12,247 nt of DNA from Gemmatimonadaceae bacterium (lineage in GTDB: Bacteria; Gemmatimonadota; Gemmatimonadetes; Gemmatimonadales; Gemmatimonadaceae), in NCBI GenBank assembly GCA_017881545.1, contig JADGQU010000037.1:1-12247 (forward strand), in the 5' to 3' direction. The position numbers and the translations under genes are program-made. The first letter of the stretch is position 1. Every line of letters starts with the position of its first letter. Of the stretch, positions 7,981-12,247 are shown in pieces. Under the pieces are notes generated by a model. It was not told where the DNA came from. It made no database searches and saw only the letters and a list, made by a program, of their open reading frames with translations.

Positions 7981-8397
7981 GTGGCCGACGCCGCCACTCG
8001 ACTCCGCCACGTGCTCGTCGCCGACGACGAGCCCCACATCGGGCGCATCATCAAGATGAAGCTCGAACAGGGTCCGTTCCAAGTCGGCCTCGCCTACGAC
8101 GGAGAGGAGGCGCTCGAGTTCATCAACAACGACGAACACCTGGATCTCGCTCTGCTCGACCTCATGATGCCGAAGCTGAGCGGTCTCGACGTGCTGCGAA
8201 AGGTCCGCGAGCAGGAGCGATTCAAATCGCTACCCTGCATCATTCTCACCGCCGGCGGCGACGCGAAGCACGAGCGCGATGCGCTGGCGCTGGGGGCGAC
8301 GCAGTTCCTCACCAAGCCGTTCAGTCCGAAAAAACTCTACGCGCTCGTCGCGCGCCTCACGGGAGCGCCTGACGAGGCGGGAGTGAGCGGCGAGTGA
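7981..8397 (+). CDS. Single-domain response regulator (CheY-like receiver)
   Basis: This 138-residue protein consists of one receiver domain with no DNA-binding or enzymatic output. The acidic pocket is D15/D16/E17 (VADDEPHIG), the phosphoacceptor is D60 in LALLDLMMPKLSG, the switch Thr is T90 in IILTAGG and the conserved Lys is K112 in TKPFSP. About 15 residues follow the last helix. The start is GTG at 7981, two bases after the Roadblock stop, and the reading frame ends in a GTGA overlap with the next gene. Such stand-alone receivers work by protein-protein contact, as in chemotaxis or phosphorelays. Its neighbours suggest a target such as the Roadblock protein or the sugar enzymes. No kinase is adjacent on this strand; the nearest is the divergent membrane kinase at 4491-5630. 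Confidence 0.93.
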   Translation: MADAATRLRHVLVADDEPHIGRIIKMKLEQGPFQVGLAYDGEEALEFINNDEHLDLALLDLMMPKLSGLDVLRKVREQERFKSLPCIILTAGGDAKHERDALALGATQFLTKPFSPKKLYALVARLTGAPDEAGVSGE

Positions 8398-9443
8398 GCC
8401 GTTGGGCCGTAGTTCTCGCCGGCGGAGTCGGCTCCCGATTCTGGCCGCTCAGCACGCCCGAGCGGCCCAAGCAGCTGCTTCCGCTGGTAACGGACAAACC
8501 ACTGCTCGTTGATTCGGTCGACAGGCTGAGCTCGATCGTCGAGCCAACACATACGCTGGTGCTCACCAATGAGAGCCTCGTGAAGTCCATCCGGAGGCTC
8601 CTGCCGGCGATACCTAGAGAGAACATCATCGCCGAGCCGCGGCCAGCGGGAACTGCGGCCGCGCTGACGTGGGCCGCGCTCAACATCGAGCGTCGAGACG
8701 GCAAGGATGCGACGATGATCTCGGTTCACGCCGACTGGTACATCGGCGACGAGGCGAAATTCCGCGAAATCCTCCTCGATGCGGAAGAGACCGCGCAGAA
8801 AACCCATACGCTCGTGACGGTGGGCATCGTCCCGACGCGCGCCGACCAGGGCTTCGGCTACATCCAGGCCACCAATCCGGGAAAGAGCAGTGGATCTCCC
8901 GTCAAGCGATTCGTCGAGAAGCCCGACCGGGCACGCGCGGAGAAGATGCGCTCGGAAGGGTATCTCTGGAATTCCGGAATCTTCGTCTGGAGCGTCGGCG
9001 ATTTCCTGGCGCAGGTGAAGCAGCATTCGCCCGAGCTGGCGAAGGCACTTGCTCTTGGTCCCGATGCCGAAGCACCTGAGTTTTTTGCCAGCGTCGCCAA
9101 GCCCATCTCGGTCGATGTCGGCGTGCTGGAGCGGAGCAAGAACGTCACGGTCATTCCGGGCGATTTCGGTTGGGATGACATCGGCACCTGGGCCGCGCTC
9201 GGGCGGGTGCGCGACAAGGACGAGTTCGGGAACGTCACCACCGGCAACGTTCAAAACGTGCACATCCTCGATTGCACCGACAACGTCGTCCAGACTGATT
9301 CCGGCACTGTCGTCATTTATGGCGTTGACAACCTGGTGGTAGTGGTGCACGATGGACTGACGCTCGTTACGACGCGCGAGAAGGCGTCGGATCTGAAGCG
9401 GCTGGTGGAATCGCTCCCGGTGAGCGAGCAGGCGAAATCATGA
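8394..9443 (+). CDS. manC: Mannose-1-phosphate guanylyltransferase
   Basis: The enzyme makes GDP-mannose from mannose 1-phosphate and GTP, for mannosylated or fucosylated surface glycans. The 349-residue protein opens with the nucleotidyltransferase signature LAGGVGSRFWPLS (8-20) and PKQLLPL (25-31). It then shows GYIQ, the sugar-binding FVEKPD, WNSGIFVW and FGWDDIGTW blocks typical of ManC/RfbM. The C-terminus has short beta-strand repeats (NVHILDCTDNVV...) like the family's beta-helix tail; the cupin phosphomannose isomerase domain of long bifunctional versions is absent, so the enzyme is probably monofunctional. The start is GTG at 8394, overlapping the receiver stop (GTGA). It overlaps the GlmU-like gene by 4 nt (ATGA). 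An NDP-glucose/mannose pyrophosphorylase with another specificity is possible but less likely. Confidence 0.92.
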   Translation: MSRWAVVLAGGVGSRFWPLSTPERPKQLLPLVTDKPLLVDSVDRLSSIVEPTHTLVLTNESLVKSIRRLLPAIPRENIIAEPRPAGTAAALTWAALNIERRDGKDATMISVHADWYIGDEAKFREILLDAEETAQKTHTLVTVGIVPTRADQGFGYIQATNPGKSSGSPVKRFVEKPDRARAEKMRSEGYLWNSGIFVWSVGDFLAQVKQHSPELAKALALGPDAEAPEFFASVAKPISVDVGVLERSKNVTVIPGDFGWDDIGTWAALGRVRDKDEFGNVTTGNVQNVHILDCTDNVVQTDSGTVVIYGVDNLVVVVHDGLTLVTTREKASDLKRLVESLPVSEQAKS

Positions 9444-10642
9444 GTACTCTCTACTTTTTCGACGATTTGCGGGCACGGCAATTCGAGCCGTTCGCTCTGA
9501 CGCGGCCCGGCTGCGAGCTGCGGGTAGGGACATCGCTTATTCGCAAGCGCTGGGAGCGCGCCACTGGCCTCGAGAGCGCCGGCTTCATCAGCTCCGCTCA
9601 CCTCGCGCACTTCGAGGAGGGCAAGGCACCGCCCGCTCTCTCGCCCAAGGGGGAGATCCCCGCGGGCTCGATCATCGTCAACACGCGTTGCGTGATACCG
9701 CTCGATCTCAAGCTGGAACGGTTCGACCTGCTCATGTGCGAAGGCGCCGCGTGCGCGGTGAAACTCGCGCGTGCATTCCCGGTCTCGCAATTCGCCGACG
9801 GAACGATCGACATCGGATCGATCCAGACGACACTCGGCGGGCAGAGGATCAAGGGACGCTGGATAAACGAGGTGTGGGATTTCATCGGCACCCTGGCTGA
9901 TCAGCTGATGGAGGACATTCCCCTCCGCGCGAAATCCCTCGAGGCGACCGCAAAAACAAAGGCGACGAAGGTAGGCGATCACGGGATTTTTCTGGAAGAG
10001 GGCGCCTTGATAGGGCCGCAGGTCGTGCTCGACGCGTCGGCTGGGCCGATACTGGTACGCCGCGGCACATCGGTCGCGCCATTCACGCACCTGGTCGGAC
10101 CCGTCTCGATTGGTCGCGATTCGCAAATCCTCGGAGACAGGCTCGAGGCGTCGTCGATTGGCGATCATTGCAAGGTTCGAGGCGAGCTGAGCCACACAAT
10201 CATTGTCGGACACAGTAACAAGGCCCACACCGGATTCGTCGGTCATTCCTATCTGGGCCGGTGGGTCAACCTTGGCGCGCTGACGACGACCAGTAACCTG
10301 AAGAACACATATGGTCCGGTGCAGCTCTGGACGCCGTCGGGGGTTCGCACCACCGGCCAGCAGTTTCTCGGGACACTTTTCGGCGATCATGCGAAGACCG
10401 GAATCGGGACCATGCTGAACACCGGTACCGTCATCGGCGCCGGCGCAAACGTGTTTGGAGCCAGCATGCCGCCGAGGGTCGTTCCACCATTCGCCTGGGG
10501 CGATCGCGAGCCTTACGATACGTTCGACGTCACTAAATTTCTTGCAGTGGCCGAGCGAGTGATGGCGCGCCGTCAGGTCGAGCTGGGAGAGAAGGCGCGG
10601 ATGCAGCTGGCGGAAGCGCACAAGAAACGTTGGAGCGCTTGA
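9440..10642 (+). CDS. GlmU-like sugar nucleotidyltransferase/acetyltransferase (alternative bacterial GlmU family)
   Basis: The 400-residue protein resembles the 'alternative GlmU' family (TIGR03991-like), proposed to replace GlmU in Bacteroidetes and relatives and thus to make UDP-GlcNAc for peptidoglycan. The N-terminal part has the family pattern FFDD (6-9), LTRPGCELRVG (20-30), IRKRWE (34-39) and WINEVWD (141-147), and lacks the classical GxGTRM pyrophosphorylase loop. The C-terminal part (about 180-345) is a left-handed beta-helix with hexapeptide repeats, including GHSYLGRWVNLGALTTTSNLKNT (268-290) and IGTMLNTGTVIGAGANVFG (322-340), as in acyltransferases. The last 50 residues are helical and charged. 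It starts at an ATG overlapping the manC stop and ends in a TGATG junction with the hydrolase gene. Substrate is inferred from family only; another NDP-sugar is possible. Confidence 0.85.
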   Translation: MSTLYFFDDLRARQFEPFALTRPGCELRVGTSLIRKRWERATGLESAGFISSAHLAHFEEGKAPPALSPKGEIPAGSIIVNTRCVIPLDLKLERFDLLMCEGAACAVKLARAFPVSQFADGTIDIGSIQTTLGGQRIKGRWINEVWDFIGTLADQLMEDIPLRAKSLEATAKTKATKVGDHGIFLEEGALIGPQVVLDASAGPILVRRGTSVAPFTHLVGPVSIGRDSQILGDRLEASSIGDHCKVRGELSHTIIVGHSNKAHTGFVGHSYLGRWVNLGALTTTSNLKNTYGPVQLWTPSGVRTTGQQFLGTLFGDHAKTGIGTMLNTGTVIGAGANVFGASMPPRVVPPFAWGDREPYDTFDVTKFLAVAERVMARRQVELGEKARMQLAEAHKKRWSA

Positions 10643-11463
10643 TGAAGCTGTGGGTGCTTGGCAGTGGAAGTAGCGGCAATGCAATACTGATCGAGACAGC
10701 TCGCACGCGCATTCTGGTCGATGCCGGTTTCGCTCCGCGCGTTCTCAAACAGCGTCTCGCCGTGGCCGGCGTTGCTCCGGAATCGATCGAGGCCGTTGTG
10801 GTCACCCATGAGCACACGGATCACATCAAGGGCGTCGCATCGGCCGCGCGAAAATGGGGCTGGACGGTGGTCTGCACGGCCGGGACAAGGATGATGTGTC
10901 CCGACTGGGCGGAGCTGCGGACAATTCTCACGCCCCGGAAGAGCAGCGTGGTCGTCGGGGATTTTCACCTCGAGACGGTTCCGGTCTCGCACGACGCGAA
11001 TGAGCCGATCGCGGTGATCGTCACGTCGATGGAAGAGGGTGCGCGCGCCGGCATCGTTTACGATCTGGGGCACGTCACCGAAAGCGTCTCCCGCGCCCTC
11101 GACAAGCTGGATATCCTCGTCATCGAATCGAACCACGATGAGGGAATGCTGCGCACGGGACCGTACCCGCCCTCAGTGCAGGCGAGGATCCGCGGCAAGT
11201 ACGGGCATCTGAGCAATCGGGACGCCGCGCACGCGGCCAGTCAGAGCATCCACTCGGCGCTCAACAACATCGTCCTCGCTCACCTGAGCGAACAAAACAA
11301 CAATCCGCGAACCGCGCTCGGCACCGTCGGTGATTCGCTGCGCCGCGCGAGATTCAGGGGACGCCTCACGGCTGCGGCGCAGAACAGTGTCGTGGGGCCG
11401 ATATGCGTGGGCGCCGGCACTGGCATCGCCACCGCGCCGATCCAGCTCGCGCTCGGGATCTAA
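10642..11463 (+). CDS. Metallo-beta-lactamase-fold hydrolase, YycJ/WalJ-like
   Basis: The 273-residue protein begins MKLWVLGSGSSGNA, a hallmark of the YycJ/WalJ branch of MBL-fold proteins. The metal-binding THEHTDH lies at 55-61 (H56, H58, D60, H61), with further ligands likely in SHD (H117), YDLGHVT (D141) and GHLSN (H189). ESNHDEGML (162-170) and LAHLSEQNNNP (212-222) complete the family pattern. Relatives of YycJ are proposed to be 5'-to-3' exonucleases or phosphodiesterases linked in Firmicutes to the WalRK cell-wall regulon; the substrate here is unknown. The ATG at 10642 shares a base with the preceding stop (TGATG); a TTG at 10630 would add four residues and overlap more. It is the last gene of the plus-strand operon and converges on a small minus-strand gene 30 nt away. 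Confidence 0.9.
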   Translation: MKLWVLGSGSSGNAILIETARTRILVDAGFAPRVLKQRLAVAGVAPESIEAVVVTHEHTDHIKGVASAARKWGWTVVCTAGTRMMCPDWAELRTILTPRKSSVVVGDFHLETVPVSHDANEPIAVIVTSMEEGARAGIVYDLGHVTESVSRALDKLDILVIESNHDEGMLRTGPYPPSVQARIRGKYGHLSNRDAAHAASQSIHSALNNIVLAHLSEQNNNPRTALGTVGDSLRRARFRGRLTAAAQNSVVGPICVGAGTGIATAPIQLALGI

Positions 11464-11487
11464 TCCCAGGGAGTCACGAAGGAACGG

Positions 11488-11513
11488 CGCGGACTACGGC
11501 TTGGGCTTCCGCG
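11488..11513. repeat. Short inverted repeat between convergent genes
   Basis: CGCGGA (11488-11493) and TCCGCG (11508-11513) form a 6-bp stem with a 14-nt loop between the hydrolase stop (11463) and the 3' end of the microprotein gene (11494). The position suits a shared terminator, but no T-tract follows on either strand, so it does not meet the criteria of an intrinsic terminator. It could be chance in GC-rich DNA. Confidence 0.2.
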
Positions 11514-11580
11514 TGCCCGCGATGAACGCGAATGCAATGGCCGCGGCAATGAGAATCCCGAATATCCAGTAGAAATTCAT
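11494..11580 (-). CDS. 28-residue single-pass membrane microprotein
   Basis: I do not recognise this protein. It begins MNFYWIFGILIAAAIAFAF, a single hydrophobic helix spanning about residues 3-21, and ends in a short basic tail (TRKPKP), which predicts a membrane peptide with the C-terminus in the cytoplasm. The evidence that it is real is its ribosome-binding site: AGGAGG lies 4 nt before the ATG at 11580, the strongest SD in the window, and most genes here have none. That SD overlaps the stop codon (TAG, 11591-11589) of the upstream 89-residue gene, which suggests coupled translation. The stop is TAG at 11496-11494. A small regulatory or stabilising subunit of a membrane protein is a possibility, but no partner is identifiable. 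Confidence 0.62.
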   Translation of the reverse strand: MNFYWIFGILIAAAIAFAFIAGTRKPKP

Positions 11581-11588
11581 AGGGCCTC

Positions 11589-11858
11589 CTATCGTCCTTC
11601 GATGTCGCGGTCGCCCGGAACCTTCCTGTCCGCCCTGCCCTCGCCGGGATGCGCCTGCGCTTCGTGAAAGCGCTCACCCTTCAATCGTATCGCGTCGACG
11701 AATCTCTCGTACTCCGTATCGGACAGCTCGTCCGCGATGGCGGGCACGAGCCCCTTAACGAGAGTGATCCGTTCGGCGAGAGTGAGCTCGTTGACGGCCG
11801 TCACGAGCTTCCGCAGCCTCGGGTGATTCATCCACTCGGTTTCCTTGCTCGTCGTCAT
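11589..11858 (-). CDS. Small soluble hypothetical protein, 89 residues
   Basis: This is an unrecognised family. From the ATG at 11858 the product is 89 residues. The core (about 10-65) looks all-helical, with regular hydrophobic spacing: LRKLVTAVNELTLAERITLVKGLVPAIADELSDTEYERFVDAIRLKG. A charged, Gly/Arg/Asp-rich and probably disordered tail follows. GGAG lies 6 nt before this ATG. An in-frame ATG at 11894 would add 12 residues and also has a purine-rich AGGAAG upstream, so the start is not settled. Codon positions show the GC-rich third-base bias expected of coding sequence. It is the first of a two-gene minus-strand unit, with the microprotein 8 nt downstream. It has no link to the convergent nucleotide-sugar operon that I can see. 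Confidence 0.65.
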   Translation of the reverse strand: MTTSKETEWMNHPRLRKLVTAVNELTLAERITLVKGLVPAIADELSDTEYERFVDAIRLKGERFHEAQAHPGEGRADRKVPGDRDIEGR

Positions 11859-11894
11859 CTCTTTCTCCGGTGAGCCGCGGGTAAGGGACTGCAT

Positions 11895-12117
11895 AATCTA
11901 CTTCCTGATGCGGTGGACTCGCTGTCGCTCGATGCGTGGATTGAGTCGGCTGATTGTCTTTCAGATTTGCATGTCGGAGCGCCGACCAACCGCGCCGGTC
12001 ACGATGCGCGAAAAAGTTCCCCAAACAACGGTGCGGAATGGCCGTCGTAGTGGAACGGCAATTGTAATAGTAGGATGGTTCGAGAACCCAGCCAAATACA
12101 GTAGCCTTAGCCGTTTA
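11895..12117. other. Divergent intergenic region
   Basis: This non-coding stretch separates the small minus-strand unit from the exported-protein gene on the plus strand. It turns visibly AT-richer from about 12056 onward. A TGTAAT at 12063-12068 (5 of 6 to the -10 consensus) is a possible plus-strand promoter element, but no convincing -35 is correctly spaced. GGTTC-GA-GAACC (12077-12088) is a small inverted repeat that superficially recalls a tRNA T-arm, but no cloverleaf can be built around it. No convincing minus-strand promoter, riboswitch or RNA gene was found. Confidence 0.4.
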
Positions 12118-12247
12118 ATGCCCATATATCGCAAGACCTTAGCCTCACTGATATCCCGCAAGAGTTTAGGTGTGTTGACCCTGATGGCCGGAGCGCTGGG
12201 GGCGACCGCGGGCTCGGCCCAGATCGAGCTTCCCAGAACCGCGCCGA
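12118..12247 (+). CDS. Exported protein, N-terminus only (cut by window edge)
   Basis: The frame from the ATG at 12118 stays open to the end of the window (43 codons). It encodes a Sec-type signal peptide: a basic n-region (MPIYRKTLASLISRKS), a hydrophobic core (LGVLTLMAGALGATA) and an AxA-like cleavage site GSA (32-34), with the mature protein starting QIELPR. There is no lipobox cysteine and no twin-arginine motif. The first 17 codons include ATA and TTA twice each, rare in the neighbouring genes, consistent with slow early translation of a secreted protein or simply with the AT-rich upstream block. No SD is obvious. The function lies beyond the edge, so no family can be assigned. Confidence 0.68.
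   Translation, partial: MPIYRKTLASLISRKSLGVLTLMAGALGATAGSAQIELPRTAP

Noticed and set aside
9317..10684. A 455-codon open frame on the minus strand
   Set aside because: It is antisense to the 3' end of manC and the whole GlmU-like gene, both of which have clear conserved motifs; its own translation shows none.
11464..11513. Possible intrinsic terminator between convergent genes
   Set aside because: The 6-bp stem has a 14-nt loop and no T-run on either strand, so it is listed only as a weak inverted repeat.
12077..12102. GGTTCGAGAACC resembling a tRNA T-arm
   Set aside because: The pairing for a standard 5-bp T stem with a 7-nt loop is wrong, and no acceptor, D or anticodon arm can be built upstream.
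11961..12161. A 66-codon minus-strand frame in the divergent intergenic region
   Set aside because: It overlaps the start of the exported-protein gene, and I noticed no SD, no conserved motif and no coding-like third-position bias.

Overview
The window is dense, GC-rich bacterial chromosome with almost no non-coding sequence. I infer a member of the Gemmatimonadota or a relative in the FCB group. The reasons are high GC, GatCAB-type tRNA amidation, an 'alternative' GlmU-like enzyme of the kind known from Bacteroidetes and relatives, a Roadblock/LC7 gene next to a single-domain response regulator, and many GTG/TTG starts with weak or absent Shine-Dalgarno (SD) sequences. The taxonomy is an inference, not something read directly. 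I see no mobile element, CRISPR array, tRNA or rRNA.

Left block (1-7490, minus strand): seven collinear genes, with gaps of at most about 18 nt or overlaps of 1-4 nt. In transcription order they are a small predicted lipoprotein, serS (seryl-tRNA synthetase), a two-TM sensor histidine kinase, a PcrA/UvrD helicase, gatC, gatA and gatB (gatB is cut by the left edge). A good sigma70-like promoter (7534-7562) sits just upstream of the lipoprotein. The layout suggests one long transcript mixing translation fidelity and charging (SerS, GatCAB), DNA repair (PcrA) and envelope sensing (lipoprotein, kinase).

Centre-right block (7625-11463, plus strand): it diverges from the left block across a 134-nt intergenic region. 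It holds five tightly coupled genes: a Roadblock/LC7 protein, a receiver-only response regulator, a ManC-type mannose-1-phosphate guanylyltransferase, a GlmU-like sugar nucleotidyltransferase/acetyltransferase, and a YycJ/WalJ-like metallo-beta-lactamase-fold hydrolase. Three successive junctions are overlapping stop/start signals (GTGA, ATGA, TGATG). The block links nucleotide-sugar supply (GDP-mannose, probably UDP-GlcNAc) to signalling modules.

Right end (11494-12247): a convergent two-gene minus-strand unit encodes an unrecognised 89-residue helical protein and, just downstream, a 28-residue single-pass membrane microprotein with a strong AGGAGG ribosome-binding site. A 223-259 nt AT-richer divergent intergenic region follows. 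Then comes the start of a plus-strand gene for an exported protein, of which only the signal peptide and a few residues are visible before the window ends.

Nothing here is an obviously new system. The best leads are the signalling/nucleotide-sugar operon with its possible kinase partner across the divergent promoter, the membrane microprotein, and a Pro-rich insertion in GatA.
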